A stretch of 64,000 bases of DNA, taken from positions 806,001-870,000 of the forward strand of contig NZ_JAWDIX010000001.1 in the NCBI RefSeq assembly GCF_032380675.1, in the 5' to 3' direction. The stretch is from Anaerolentibacter hominis (GTDB lineage Bacteria > Bacillota > Clostridia > Lachnospirales > Lachnospiraceae). Of this stretch, positions 25,257 through 34,109 are shown in pieces (position 1 is the first letter of the stretch; each line of letters begins with the position of its first letter). A program made the position numbers and the translations under genes. The notes beneath the pieces were generated by a model. It had not been told where the DNA came from. It saw nothing but the letters and a program-made list of their open reading frames with translations, and did not search any database.

Positions 25257-26144
25257 ATGGAATATTTTTTCAATCAATTAATTAATGGGTTGTGCCAGGG
25301 TTCCATATATGCGCTGATGGCAATCGGCTATTCCGTTATCGTAGGTGTGGTCGGAATGGTTACGTTTACATATGGTGAAGTCATGATGATCGGTGCGTTT
25401 TCAGCTTATTATGTCTTCCTTTTAGCCAACAACAACCTGGTACTTGCTATCATCGCCGCGTTTGCGGGATCGTTTATAATCGGTATCTTTGTATATAAAC
25501 TATGCTATGAGAGATTTTTCAACGCTCCCAGGCATATTTCGCTGCTCTGTACCATCGGTATGAGCATGCTGATCAAAAACCTGGCTCAGATCGTCTTCGG
25601 GCCGGAGACAAAACCTGTCTTAAATATTATCGACAACAAGACATTTACGTTCCATATTTTCGGGATAAACCTGGATATCAAGCTTCTTCAAATTGTTATC
25701 ATTGCTCTGGTTATTATATTTGCGGTTGCACTTACTCTGTTCTTTAATAAGACAAAGTGGGGCATTGCGCTGCGTGCAGTCAGCCAGAACAAGGATGCGG
25801 CTTACATGATGGGAATTAATGTGAAGAGAACCGCGATGGTAGGCAACTGTATCGGCTGCGGGTTCGGCGGTATCGCCGGTATCCTGCTGGCAATCTACTA
25901 TTATTCGGTATCGGCAACCATGGGTGCATCCTACAGTATGAAGGCATTTGCTTCTTCTGTGCTGGGCGGTCTGGTAGATATCCGTTTTTCGGCTCTGGGC
26001 GGTCTGTGTATCGGCCTGATCGAAAATATTGGTATTACAATCTCGTCGGCAACATTCCGTGATATTTTCGCATTCGGCTTCCTGATTATCATTCTGCTTG
26101 TCAGACCTCAGGGATTCGTCAGCAAAAAGGGGGTCAGAGTATAG
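25257..26144 (+). CDS. livH: Branched-chain-type ABC permease LivH
   Basis: The 295-residue membrane protein has about eight hydrophobic helices and the LivH pattern QLINGLCQGSIYALMAIGYS at the N-terminus, MGINVKRTAMVGNCIGCGFG in the cytoplasmic loop, and VRPQGF near the end. With LivM it forms the transmembrane channel. The ATG at 25257 follows TTGGAGG. It is immediately followed by livM. Confidence 0.93.
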   Translation: MEYFFNQLINGLCQGSIYALMAIGYSVIVGVVGMVTFTYGEVMMIGAFSAYYVFLLANNNLVLAIIAAFAGSFIIGIFVYKLCYERFFNAPRHISLLCTIGMSMLIKNLAQIVFGPETKPVLNIIDNKTFTFHIFGINLDIKLLQIVIIALVIIFAVALTLFFNKTKWGIALRAVSQNKDAAYMMGINVKRTAMVGNCIGCGFGGIAGILLAIYYYSVSATMGASYSMKAFASSVLGGLVDIRFSALGGLCIGLIENIGITISSATFRDIFAFGFLIIILLVRPQGFVSKKGVRV

Positions 26145-27164
26145 ATGGAAGCGATCAAGAAATTTTATTCCAAACACAAAGTGCTGGTCTTTCTTATTCT
26201 GCTGGTTATATCCATTATTCTGCCGTTTGTGATTAAGAAAGCAGTATTGCTCCGGTATCTCTGCAACATTATGATGTATGCCACATTGGCGGGTTCCTTA
26301 AACGCCATCAACGGCTACAGCGGGCAGACCTGTCTGGGCCAGGCGGGATTTTTCTGTATCGGGGCCTATACCTGCGCGATACTGTCTACCCGGTTTGGGA
26401 TCAGCTTCTGGCTGCTTCTGCCGCTTGCCGGACTGATGGCTATGCTGGTGGGCTTCCTGGTGAGTCTGCCTACGCTGAAGCTGTCGGGTATTTACCTCTC
26501 TATTGTAACGCTGGGAGCTTCGGAGATCATACGAATCATAGCCCAGACCTGGACTCCGGTGACCGGAGGTTCTCTGGGAATTAAAAAAATCCCGTACCCG
26601 GAGCTGTTCGGCCTGGATATGTTCAAACCGAAATATTATTATTTCATTTTCCTGTTCCTGGGCGTGCTGTTCCTGTTTATCACACACCGGGTGCTAAAAT
26701 CCAGAGTGGGCCGTGCGTGGATGTCGATCCGCGAGGATCAGGTGGCCGCGAAATCCCTGGGCGTACAGACCAACTTCTACAAATCTCTGAACTTTATGTA
26801 CGGCGCTTTCTGGGCCGGCGTCATCGGCGCTGCCTATGCACCGTTTGTTAATTACATAGAGGCATCCCAGTTTACCACAGATACCGGATTTAATGTCCTG
26901 GCCATGGTTGTAATCGGAGGCCAGGGTACTCTGGTGGGCCCGGTGATCGGGTCTGCGATCGTAACGGTACTGACAGAGGCGCTCCGTTTCCTGGAGAACT
27001 GGCGTTACGTAATCTATGCGCTGATCATTATCTTTATGATGTGGGTGCGTCCGCAGGGTCTTGCCGGAGCTTCCAACTCCATCCTTGCCGGCGGGCAGAT
27101 TAAGAGAAGAAAAGAGAAGACGAAGAATAAGGTCAACGTTTCGAATGGAGGTGGGCAGCCGTGA
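26145..27164 (+). CDS. livM: Branched-chain-type ABC permease LivM
   Basis: The 339-residue membrane protein is the second permease: GYSGQTCLGQAGFFCIGAYT, TLGASEIIRI, GRAWMSIREDQVAAKSLGV and VVIGGQGTLVGPVIGS are LivM landmarks. It starts on the base after the livH stop and overlaps livG by four bases. The basic tail (RRKEKTKNK) is cytoplasmic. Confidence 0.93.
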   Translation: MEAIKKFYSKHKVLVFLILLVISIILPFVIKKAVLLRYLCNIMMYATLAGSLNAINGYSGQTCLGQAGFFCIGAYTCAILSTRFGISFWLLLPLAGLMAMLVGFLVSLPTLKLSGIYLSIVTLGASEIIRIIAQTWTPVTGGSLGIKKIPYPELFGLDMFKPKYYYFIFLFLGVLFLFITHRVLKSRVGRAWMSIREDQVAAKSLGVQTNFYKSLNFMYGAFWAGVIGAAYAPFVNYIEASQFTTDTGFNVLAMVVIGGQGTLVGPVIGSAIVTVLTEALRFLENWRYVIYALIIIFMMWVRPQGLAGASNSILAGGQIKRRKEKTKNKVNVSNGGGQP

Positions 27165-27988
27165 GTGAAACAAAGAAGAACAATACGAATCAGACCCCTG
27201 TCCTGGAAACGATTGGTTTGTGCAAATACTTCGGCGGTCTGAAAGCGGTTGAAAATGTGGATATGAAGGTTATGAAAGGCGATATCTTCGGTATCATCGG
27301 TCCGAACGGCGCCGGAAAAACCACATTTTTTAATATGTGCACCGGAAACTATCCGCCCACAAAGGGGGAGGTCTTTTTAAACGGAGAGAATATTACCGGA
27401 TTAAGCTCGGAGCGCATTGCCCATAAGAAAATGGCCAGAACCTTCCAGAACCTTCAGCTGTTCAAGTTCATGAGCGTTCTGGACAATGTGAAGATCGGAT
27501 GCCACATCCAGACGAAGACGAATATGTTCGACTCCATTTTACACACAAAGACATACAAACAGGACGAAAAGTATGCGATTGAAAAAGGGGAGGAGATTCT
27601 GGAGAGAATCGGTCTGATTGAATTCAGAGATACGATGGCCGGGAATCTTGCCTACGGTATGCAGAGAAAAGTAGAGATCGCAAGAGCGCTGGCGCTGGAC
27701 CCGGATATTCTGCTGCTGGATGAACCGGCTGCTGGTATGAATCCGCTGGAGACACAGTCTCTGATGGAATTTATTAAAATGCTGAATGCAGATGGATATA
27801 CCATCGCGGTAATTGAGCATGATATGAAGTTCGTGATGAATTCCTGCAACCGTATTCTGGTCTTGAATTTCGGGCAGAAAATATGCGAGGGAACTCCGGA
27901 TGAAGTAAAAGCAGATCCCCTTGTAAATGAAGCTTACTTCGGTAAAGGAATGATGACGGGAGGTGCAGCTCATGAAACAGATGCTTAA
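27161..27988 (+). CDS. livG: Branched-chain-type ABC ATPase LivG
   Basis: The 275-residue ATPase has Walker A GPNGAGKTT (47-55), signature LAYGMQRKVEIARAL and Walker B ILLLDEPAAGMNP. The weak signature with Gly-Met-Gln is typical of LivG. It starts with GTG overlapping livM (GTGA), with GGAGGTGG upstream. It powers the transporter together with LivF. Confidence 0.95.
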   Translation: MSETKKNNTNQTPVLETIGLCKYFGGLKAVENVDMKVMKGDIFGIIGPNGAGKTTFFNMCTGNYPPTKGEVFLNGENITGLSSERIAHKKMARTFQNLQLFKFMSVLDNVKIGCHIQTKTNMFDSILHTKTYKQDEKYAIEKGEEILERIGLIEFRDTMAGNLAYGMQRKVEIARALALDPDILLLDEPAAGMNPLETQSLMEFIKMLNADGYTIAVIEHDMKFVMNSCNRILVLNFGQKICEGTPDEVKADPLVNEAYFGKGMMTGGAAHETDA

Positions 27989-28691
27989 AATAGAAAACCT
28001 TTCGGTAAACTACGGCTATATTTCCGCGTTGGTAGATGCCAATATCGAAGTAAATGAAAATGAAATTATCACACTGATCGGTTCCAACGGAGCCGGGAAG
28101 ACAACCACGCTGATGGCCATTTCCGGACTGGTGCAAAAGGCGGAGGGAAAGATTACGTTCAAGGACAGGGACATCACTAAGACGGCCCCTGATAAGATTG
28201 TACATATGGGGTTAAGCCATGTTCCCGAGGGAAGAAAAATATTCCCTTCCCTGTCGGTTTATGAGAATCTGATCGCAGGCACACTGGGAAATAAGGAGCT
28301 GAAAAAACCGAGGATTGCAGAGCTGATTGAAGAACAGTACGCTCTGTTTCCAAGGCTGAAAGAGCGTTCCGGCCAGGCGGGCGGCAGTCTCTCCGGCGGT
28401 GAGCAGCAGATGCTTGCAATTGCCAGGGGACTGATGATGGACCCGGATATTATTATGATGGATGAGCCTTCCCTGGGCCTGGCGCCTATCATAGTGGAAG
28501 ATATCTTTGAACTGATTCTGAAAATCCGGGATATGGGCAAGACAATCCTGCTGATCGAGCAGAATGCTTCTATGGCACTGTCCATAGCGGACCGGGGCTA
28601 TGTATTGGAGACCGGTAAGATTATTCTGACCGGAACCGGGAAAGAACTGCTGGTAAATCCGGAAGTAAAGAGGGCTTACCTCGGGGCATAG
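27972..28691 (+). CDS. livF: Branched-chain-type ABC ATPase LivF
   Basis: The 239-residue ATPase has Walker A GSNGAGKTT (37-45), the LivF-specific HVPEGRKIFPSLSVYENL, signature LSGGEQQMLAIARGL and Walker B IIMMDEPSLGLAP. I choose the ATG at 27972, seven bases after GGAGGTG inside the end of livG (17-base overlap). An earlier frame-mate at 27963 lies within the ribosome site. It is the last gene of the operon. Confidence 0.95.
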   Translation: MKQMLKIENLSVNYGYISALVDANIEVNENEIITLIGSNGAGKTTTLMAISGLVQKAEGKITFKDRDITKTAPDKIVHMGLSHVPEGRKIFPSLSVYENLIAGTLGNKELKKPRIAELIEEQYALFPRLKERSGQAGGSLSGGEQQMLAIARGLMMDPDIIMMDEPSLGLAPIIVEDIFELILKIRDMGKTILLIEQNASMALSIADRGYVLETGKIILTGTGKELLVNPEVKRAYLGA

Positions 28692-28713
28692 TCCCTGAGA
28701 ATATACCTTCGGC

Positions 28714-28792
28714 GCTCCTGTCCGTCCAGCGGGGGCGGGCGGACAGGAGCAGCAACAAAAGGCGGGCGCCTGTAGGAGGTGTCCGCCTTTTT
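28714..28792 (+). terminator. Double hairpin terminator of the Liv operon
   Basis: GCTCCTGTCCG (28714-28724) pairs with CGGACAGGAGC (28740-28750). A second stem, AAAAGGCGGGCGCC with GGTGTCCGCCTTTTT, ends in a T-run at 28788-28792. Confidence 0.9.
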
Positions 28793-28982
28793 GACGTCCT
28801 GGAAAAAGTCTTTGTCCTTTATATTGACAAGAAAGACCTATCTATTGTATGTTAGGAAAAGTGAATTTTAGTTGATCATGGAAGTAGATAAGACTCCCCC
28901 CTCTATAGGTGGTGAGTAAATAACAAATTCGTCTTGGTGGGAGCCCAGTCTCCTTCCAAGATAAAGCCCCCGGCGGATTGCA

Positions 28983-29056
28983 GAGCCGCACAGATGTATT
29001 ATGTCATGCAAAGCATGACGTGCGGCTCGCTTCAAGTACGCCGAGGCGTACTTGAA
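28983..29056 (+). repeat. Tandem perfect hairpins upstream of methyltransferase
   Basis: Hairpin one pairs GAGCCGCAC (28983-28991) with GTGCGGCTC (29020-29028) and has an inner GTCATGC-aaa-GCATGAC. Hairpin two is TTCAAGTACGCC-(ga)-GGCGTACTTGAA (29031-29056). They are linked by GCTCGCTT, the same linker seen at 18897 and 50533. The stretch 28860-28980 has no gene I recognise. Confidence 0.75.
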
Positions 29057-29080
29057 TATAGAAGAAAGCGGGATAAAACA

Positions 29081-29971
29081 ATGTGGCTGGCAGATGGATG
29101 GAACGATTATCAGGTATTGGATGCATCGCAGGGAGAAAAGCTGGAGCGCTGGGGAGACTATATCCTTGTGCGGCCTGACCCTCAGGTGATCTGGAATACA
29201 CCGAAGACTTTGAAGGAGTGGAAGACCAGAAACGCTCACTATCACAGGAGCAGCAAGGGCGGCGGGGAATGGGAATTCTTTCATCTCCCGGAACGCTGGG
29301 TGATATCCTATCGGAATTTGTCTTTTCATTTACAGCCGTTTAGCTTTAAGCATACCGGGCTGTTCCCGGAGCAAGCCGTGAATTGGGACTGGGTCTCCGA
29401 AAAAATCAAAAAAGCAAACCGGCCGGTCAAGGTACTGAACCTGTTTGCCTATACCGGGGGTGCAACGGTCTCCGCGGCTGCGGCCGGAGCTTCTGTCACC
29501 CACGTGGACGCCTCCAAGGGCATGGTGAACTGGGCGAAGGAAAATGCGGCGGCCAGCGGGCTGAAGGATGCGCCGGTCCGTTATCTGGTAGACGATTGTG
29601 TGAAATTTGTAGAGCGGGAAATACGCAGAGGGAACCAATACGACGGAATCATTATGGACCCGCCGTCCTATGGGAGAGGACCGAAGGGAGAGATCTGGAA
29701 GATCGAGGAACAGATTTTTCCATTTATTCAGCTGTGTGCAAAGGTGTTGACACAGAAGCCGCTGTTCTTTCTGATTAATTCTTATACCACCGGATTACAG
29801 CCTGCGGTGTTATCCTATATGCTAAATACAGTGCTGGTTCAGGAACGAAAGCTGGGAGGAACGGTAACGGCGGATGAGATCGGTCTGCCGGTAAAATGCA
29901 ATGGGCTTATCCTGCCCTGCGGAGCAACGGGAAGATGGTGTGATGAAGAGGGAAGAGGGAATAAGGAATAA
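29081..29971 (+). CDS. Class I SAM-dependent methyltransferase (RlmI/RlmK-like)
   Basis: The 296-residue protein has motif I VLNLFAYTGGATVSAAAAGA, an acidic VDASKGMVNWAKENA motif II region, and the catalytic IMDPPSYGRGP (motif IV), as in 23S rRNA cytosine-5 or guanine methyltransferases. No N-terminal PUA domain is visible. The ATG at 29081 is chosen because the homologous-looking region starts at MWLADGWNDYQ; GAAGAAAGCGGG upstream is a modest ribosome site. It is preceded by a structured leader and appears as a single gene. Confidence 0.85.
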   Translation: MWLADGWNDYQVLDASQGEKLERWGDYILVRPDPQVIWNTPKTLKEWKTRNAHYHRSSKGGGEWEFFHLPERWVISYRNLSFHLQPFSFKHTGLFPEQAVNWDWVSEKIKKANRPVKVLNLFAYTGGATVSAAAAGASVTHVDASKGMVNWAKENAAASGLKDAPVRYLVDDCVKFVEREIRRGNQYDGIIMDPPSYGRGPKGEIWKIEEQIFPFIQLCAKVLTQKPLFFLINSYTTGLQPAVLSYMLNTVLVQERKLGGTVTADEIGLPVKCNGLILPCGATGRWCDEEGRGNKE

Positions 29972-30002
29972 TGAAGAAGGAATAATGAAGAATGGAAGGG
30001 CA

Positions 30003-30074
30003 AGTGAAAATTCCTTCGGAACAGTGAAAATGCCCGGTGGGCAGTGGAAACAAGCCTGCGGCTTGGTGAAAAAG
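30003..30074. repeat. GTGAAAA mini-hairpin array
   Basis: Three consecutive units of 20, 20 and 22 nt begin AGTGAAAA or AGTGGAAA and each ends in a different small hairpin: TTCC-ttc-GGAA, GCCC-ggt-GGGC, AAGCC-tgc-GGCTT. A fourth GGTGAAAA follows. A related array is at 57864-57955. Both lie beside AATAATGAAGAA stretches. Confidence 0.75.
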
Positions 30075-30096
30075 TAGAGAGGAACTCGCAGATATG

Positions 30097-30126
30097 ACAG
30101 GCGTCGCTTTTAGCGGCGCCTGTTTT
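30097..30126. terminator. Hairpin terminator between converging genes
   Basis: ACAGGCGTCGC and GCGGCGCCTGT pair, followed on the plus strand by TTTTGG. It overlaps the 3' end of the nitrogenase-like operon. Confidence 0.7.
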
Positions 30127-31294
30127 GGCTTTTAATGTCTTCTATTAGATTCTGATATCCCTGAAAACCGAGATATCCATGCTTTAGGGGCGGGTCCTGG
30201 TTTGGTATGCCGAAGGGCTTTTGGATGGCCAGCCGGCAGGGATGATAACCGAAGTTTCTTTCTGTGACGACCGAGTTCCCCAGGAGCAATTCCGGGTGCT
30301 GTTCCCGAATCCAGGTGTCCGCGGCTGTTTCTTCATATTGCTCAATCGGTTCTGTCCATTCTGAATGCTTTTTCTTTTCGAAAGCGAGGGCTTTTACATT
30401 GCTGATGTTCAGTTCTTCTTTCAGGAAGCGGGACAGGGCGGCGGCCATGGAACTTTCGCTTACGATACAAGCGCCGGCAAGTTCGGGTACTGCAAGGGCG
30501 GACAGACGCCTTGTTTCCTGCTGTATGAAATGAGGATCGGGACTCTGGCCGCAGGCCTGTCCTATTTCTTCCAGCCACCGGATGGTTCCCTGAATACCGT
30601 AGGGCTGCCCCTCCAGATAGGGAATCGCGGCTTCTTCTTTTAATAACTTGGCAGCCGGCAGGGCTTCTTTTCGCAGTACCAGACTCAAGCTTCCTTCCGC
30701 ACAGGATGAGAGTGTTTCCAAGTCCGCAAGGCAGGGAAGAATCAGGCCGGGAGTCCAGCCAAACGCCCCTTTCATCAGCCGGACGATCTCATCCACGTCC
30801 GGACGGATTCGGGCATAATCAATGGAGGCGCCCAGAATATGAAAAACATTTTTCTTCTGCTTTGCCGGTTTCAGGAATTCACGGACCAGAGACACCATTC
30901 CCTTTGCAAGCCCGTCTGTATAGTCCCCTGACAGGCCGGACAGGGAGACAGGGATTAACTTGGCCCGATGTTCTGACTGCTGTTCTGAGCAGAAGGACTC
31001 CATATCAAAGCCGATGATGGAGGTAACTGCGGACTGCATGACATAGATTATTTTCGGGGAAATCCGTTTCTCCAGTTCTGCGAGTGCCTTCTCTAACGGA
31101 CGGCTGTCGCCGAAGGTGAGAACGGAATCTGTAATATGTGTCGAATAAATAGGGGCTTCTTCCATATGCCGGGTGGCAAAGTTGGTGGTCCCCATGGGGC
31201 CGAATTCCAGTACGGCAATGCCATCAATACCGGTGACGGCCCACAGAAAGCCCATTCGGTCACTGGGAATCGGAAGATAGCGGTAGACTGCCAT
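30110..31294 (-). CDS. Nitrogenase component-1-like protein, cysteine-poor subunit (NifK/BchB-like position)
   Basis: The 394-residue protein keeps the nitrogenase-fold landmarks (VLEFGPMGTTNF near 28-39, DSVLTFGDSRPLEKAL at 56-71, IIYVMQSAVTSIIGFD at 82-97). The cluster-ligating cysteines are replaced: T36 stands where GPxGC has Cys, and A89 stands where the NifD-like partner has C120. It probably forms the second half of a heterodimer or heterotetramer, like BchB to BchN. The ATG at 31294 follows AGGAGGG and overlaps the upstream gene by 35 bases. Last gene of the cobalamin-riboswitch operon. The substrate is unknown. Confidence 0.8.
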   Translation of the reverse strand: MAVYRYLPIPSDRMGFLWAVTGIDGIAVLEFGPMGTTNFATRHMEEAPIYSTHITDSVLTFGDSRPLEKALAELEKRISPKIIYVMQSAVTSIIGFDMESFCSEQQSEHRAKLIPVSLSGLSGDYTDGLAKGMVSLVREFLKPAKQKKNVFHILGASIDYARIRPDVDEIVRLMKGAFGWTPGLILPCLADLETLSSCAEGSLSLVLRKEALPAAKLLKEEAAIPYLEGQPYGIQGTIRWLEEIGQACGQSPDPHFIQQETRRLSALAVPELAGACIVSESSMAAALSRFLKEELNISNVKALAFEKKKHSEWTEPIEQYEETAADTWIREQHPELLLGNSVVTERNFGYHPCRLAIQKPFGIPNQDPPLKHGYLGFQGYQNLIEDIKSQNRRR

Positions 31295-32576
31295 CACAAT
31301 CCCTCCTCTCGTCAGTGCAGGATTCATAGAAATATTCCGCCATAGCGGCGCTTAGAGCAAACCCGGTTTCTTTCGGAAAACCCTCCGGGGATATCATGCG
31401 GATACCCATGGCATCCAGCCGGTTCTTATAGCCCCGGCCCACATAGCAGCCGGGTTTTAACTGTCCGCACAAGCTTTCTGTCATGCCAAAATCTGTCAGA
31501 AGCGCCATATAAGGATTCATGCCGGAGGCTTTACATTCCTCAAACAATTCTCTGTCAAAGTCATTGTAGCTGATGGTAAAGCAGGCTAATATCTCAAAGT
31601 CCAGGCGGTGAAGCAGCAGACAGGTGTCAAAGGTAATCAGGGGTGAATTGGTATAAATGATTCGGCGCATGGGGGCCGGCAGGTGCCGGAGCTTTTCCCA
31701 GACTCTTTTTGTATGTACGGCAGCCCGGTCGATTTCCTCATCCGGTTCAAGCTGTAAGCGCTGTTCCAGATTCTGGTAAGCTGCCTTGATTCGGTCGGGA
31801 TCAGCGTATTTGCCAAATACCTGATAGGGGATGCCCAGGGCCTCCATATTTTTAGCCAGCTTAAGACCGATGGAATCCAACACGAGATTCAGAGCAGCCT
31901 TCGGAGCTTCCTTCAATGCATTAAGAGAAGCTTCACCTGGCAGAACGGCCCGGACAGGGATGCCGCGGCGGGCCAAATACCGCCCCAATTCAGCAGACCT
32001 CCAATCTTCCTCACGGATGCCCAGGAGATTGACGCCCAGGTGATCTTCGGAACAGGCAGCCATCCGACCGGCAAGGGCAGCGGTCATATCACTCATACCG
32101 TCCACGTGGCTGTTCTGCCGGAAGTTGTCTGCTTCCACGCAGAAAACAGCGGCCTGGGTCAGAAAACCGGCTTTGCGAATTAACCCCTTCATATCCTCCC
32201 CAATGAGAGCGGTAACACAGGTGGACACCAAATAGATGATTTCCGGGCTGTCTTTTTTCTCAATTTCCTCAATCAGAGAAAGCAGTTGTTTTTCACAACC
32301 GAAGATAATATCAGACTCTTCCAGAGTGAAGCAATAAACCGGGGCTTCCATATAGTGTTCCGGATTTACTACCTTCAAGATTTCTTTGCTGTAAAACCCA
32401 CATTCTTCCGTCCCCATTATAATTACGGCAGTGTGCTCCAGCTGCTGCATGAGCAGAGTGCAGCCAAAGAGCGGACAGTGCATTCCCCGCCGTATGGCGG
32501 CAGACGGACTTACAATGTGGGAGTAAGATTGGATTTCTGAGAGTTTTTTTAATCTATAGCCGCTGCTTGTATTCAT
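31260..32576 (-). CDS. Nitrogenase component-1-like protein, cluster-binding subunit (NifD/BchN-like)
   Basis: The 438-residue protein has cysteines placed like P-cluster ligands: C34/C39 (HCPLFGC), C59 (GTEECGFYS) and C120 (STCVTALIGED), plus the E-x-D-I-x-F-G motif (ESDIIFGCEKQL, 87-98). Nitrogenase-like reductases such as DPOR, COR and CfbCD bind an Fe-S cluster this way and reduce tetrapyrroles. I see no canonical FeMo-cofactor site by eye and no nifB/E/N nearby, so N2 fixation is unlikely. It overlaps the NifH-like gene by four bases (ATGA) and the next gene by 35 bases. Confidence 0.85.
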   Translation of the reverse strand: MNTSSGYRLKKLSEIQSYSHIVSPSAAIRRGMHCPLFGCTLLMQQLEHTAVIIMGTEECGFYSKEILKVVNPEHYMEAPVYCFTLEESDIIFGCEKQLLSLIEEIEKKDSPEIIYLVSTCVTALIGEDMKGLIRKAGFLTQAAVFCVEADNFRQNSHVDGMSDMTAALAGRMAACSEDHLGVNLLGIREEDWRSAELGRYLARRGIPVRAVLPGEASLNALKEAPKAALNLVLDSIGLKLAKNMEALGIPYQVFGKYADPDRIKAAYQNLEQRLQLEPDEEIDRAAVHTKRVWEKLRHLPAPMRRIIYTNSPLITFDTCLLLHRLDFEILACFTISYNDFDRELFEECKASGMNPYMALLTDFGMTESLCGQLKPGCYVGRGYKNRLDAMGIRMISPEGFPKETGFALSAAMAEYFYESCTDERRDCDGSLPLSSDSQ

Positions 32577-33337
32577 AACACTTCACACCCCAGAAGTTTG
32601 GCCAGGGATTGATACTGATGGGCAAGATCGGATTCGGGAAATGCACTGACAACGGTGCGATTTTGATTCTCCGCCTGCTGTACCAGAGGATCTCTGGAGA
32701 GAGAACATAATACTTTAGTGTCCAGTTCCTCTGCGGCTTTCCGGATATTTGCCTCCTCCCCCGGGAACCCCTTGGCATTTACGATCAGTCCGCCGAATCT
32801 GGCGTATCCCTTGTCCTGAAAATGATGCAGAGCCGCTGCAATGTTGGAGGCGGCATAGAGGGACATCATTTCTCCGGAGGTAACCACGAAGACTTCCTTC
32901 GCATAGCCGTTGCGGATTGGCATGGTAAATCCGCCGCAGACCACATCACCCAGTACATCATAGAGAACCACATCGGGCTGATAAGTCTCGAAGGCGTGCA
33001 GTTCATTCAGTTTTTCAAATGCGGCAATGATACCTCTGCCGGCGCACCCCACGCCTGGGGTAGGACCGCCCGACTCCACGCACAGAACCCCATCTTCACC
33101 GGTAATCACAATATCTGACAGTTTTAAATCTCCGCTCTGGCCCCGGATGCTGTCCAGTACGGTGGGTATCCTCTGACCGCGGGTGTGAGAGATAGTAGAA
33201 TCTGACTTGGGGTCACAGCCAATCTGCATCACACGAAGTCCCTGCTTAACCATCGCGCAGGCAATATTGGAGGTGGTTGTGGATTTCCCGATTCCACCTT
33301 TCCCATAGATTGCTATTTTACGGATTTCATGGTTCAT
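32573..33337 (-). CDS. NifH-like ATP-dependent reductase
   Basis: The 254-residue protein is a clear NifH/BchL/CfbC homolog: Walker A GKGGIGKS (12-19), switch region CDPKSDST (41-48), and the two Fe-S ligands C98 (PGVGCAGRG) and C134 (DVVCGGF) that join two subunits through one 4Fe-4S cluster. It passes electrons to the component-1-like partner with ATP hydrolysis. It is slightly shorter than nitrogenase NifH. It overlaps the ABC ATPase gene by 11 bases, so transporter and reductase are made together. Confidence 0.93.
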   Translation of the reverse strand: MNHEIRKIAIYGKGGIGKSTTTSNIACAMVKQGLRVMQIGCDPKSDSTISHTRGQRIPTVLDSIRGQSGDLKLSDIVITGEDGVLCVESGGPTPGVGCAGRGIIAAFEKLNELHAFETYQPDVVLYDVLGDVVCGGFTMPIRNGYAKEVFVVTSGEMMSLYAASNIAAALHHFQDKGYARFGGLIVNAKGFPGEEANIRKAAEELDTKVLCSLSRDPLVQQAENQNRTVVSAFPESDLAHQYQSLAKLLGCEVL

Positions 33338-34109
33338 CTTTTACAATCCTTTCCGGTATGTATACCATTTTTGCTCCTGCTTTATAAGTTCTCATTTCCA
33401 CAGAAAATACTTCCCGGAACATATCGTCACACATCACATCTTCCGTACCGCCGAAACAGTAACAGGAACCAGGCTTCATGGCATAGATCCGGTCCGAATA
33501 AGCGGCAGCCTGGTTTAAATCGTGCAGAACCATGACGATAGTCAGAGAAAGAGAGCGGTTTAGATGACGTATCATCTGTAAAACTTCCAATTGATAGCAG
33601 ATATCCAGATATGTGGTAGGTTCATCCAGAAGTAAAATCCTGGGAGTCTGGGCGATGGCCATGGTAATCCATGCCATCTGGCCTTCCCCGCCCGACAAAG
33701 TGGAAACTGAGCGGTCCCGGAACTGATCCATGCCGGTCTGCTTAAGTGCCTCGTCTACAGCCGCAAAATCAGCCGGTTTCAGCTGCCCGCCAACCCCCGT
33801 ATAAGGGTATCTGCCAAACTGTACTAGCTGCTCTACCGTCATATCAGGAGGAACCTGTTTGTGCTGGGGAAGAATAGCCAGCTGTTTGGCCAGCTCTTTT
33901 CCGGGATAGGCGGACAGTGGTTTTCCAAAAAACTGTATGGTACCGCTGTCGGGCTTTTGCAGCCGGGCCAGTATTTTTAAAAGTGTACTTTTTCCGCAGC
34001 CATTGGCACCCACAATTGTCACAATTTCGCCCTGTTCCGCGGAAAATGAGATATCATTAAGAATTGGCGTTCCGTCAATAGAATAATAAATATGTTCTGC
34101 CTGTATCAC
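33327..34109 (-). CDS. ABC ATPase, BtuD/FecE type
   Basis: The 260-residue ATPase has Walker A GANGCGKST (34-42), signature LSGGEGQMA (138-146) and Walker B LLLDEPTTYLD (159-169), typical of iron-siderophore/cobalamin importers. The start is GTG, overlapping the permease stop (GTGA). Its place behind a cobalamin riboswitch favours corrinoid transport (BtuD role), but siderophore or haem uptake is possible from sequence alone. Confidence 0.9.
   Translation of the reverse strand: MIQAEHIYYSIDGTPILNDISFSAEQGEIVTIVGANGCGKSTLLKILARLQKPDSGTIQFFGKPLSAYPGKELAKQLAILPQHKQVPPDMTVEQLVQFGRYPYTGVGGQLKPADFAAVDEALKQTGMDQFRDRSVSTLSGGEGQMAWITMAIAQTPRILLLDEPTTYLDICYQLEVLQMIRHLNRSLSLTIVMVLHDLNQAAAYSDRIYAMKPGSCYCFGGTEDVMCDDMFREVFSVEMRTYKAGAKMVYIPERIVKDEP

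Noticed and set aside
28868..29329. Minus-strand frame upstream of and into the methyltransferase gene
   Set aside because: It overlaps the methyltransferase coding strand and the double hairpin, with no ribosome site; a link to an insertion-sequence end was considered but nothing recognisable was found.
30110..33337. A nitrogen-fixation (nif) cluster
   Set aside because: No NifB, NifE, NifN or FeMo-cofactor ligands are visible, the second subunit lacks cluster cysteines, and control is by a cobalamin riboswitch.
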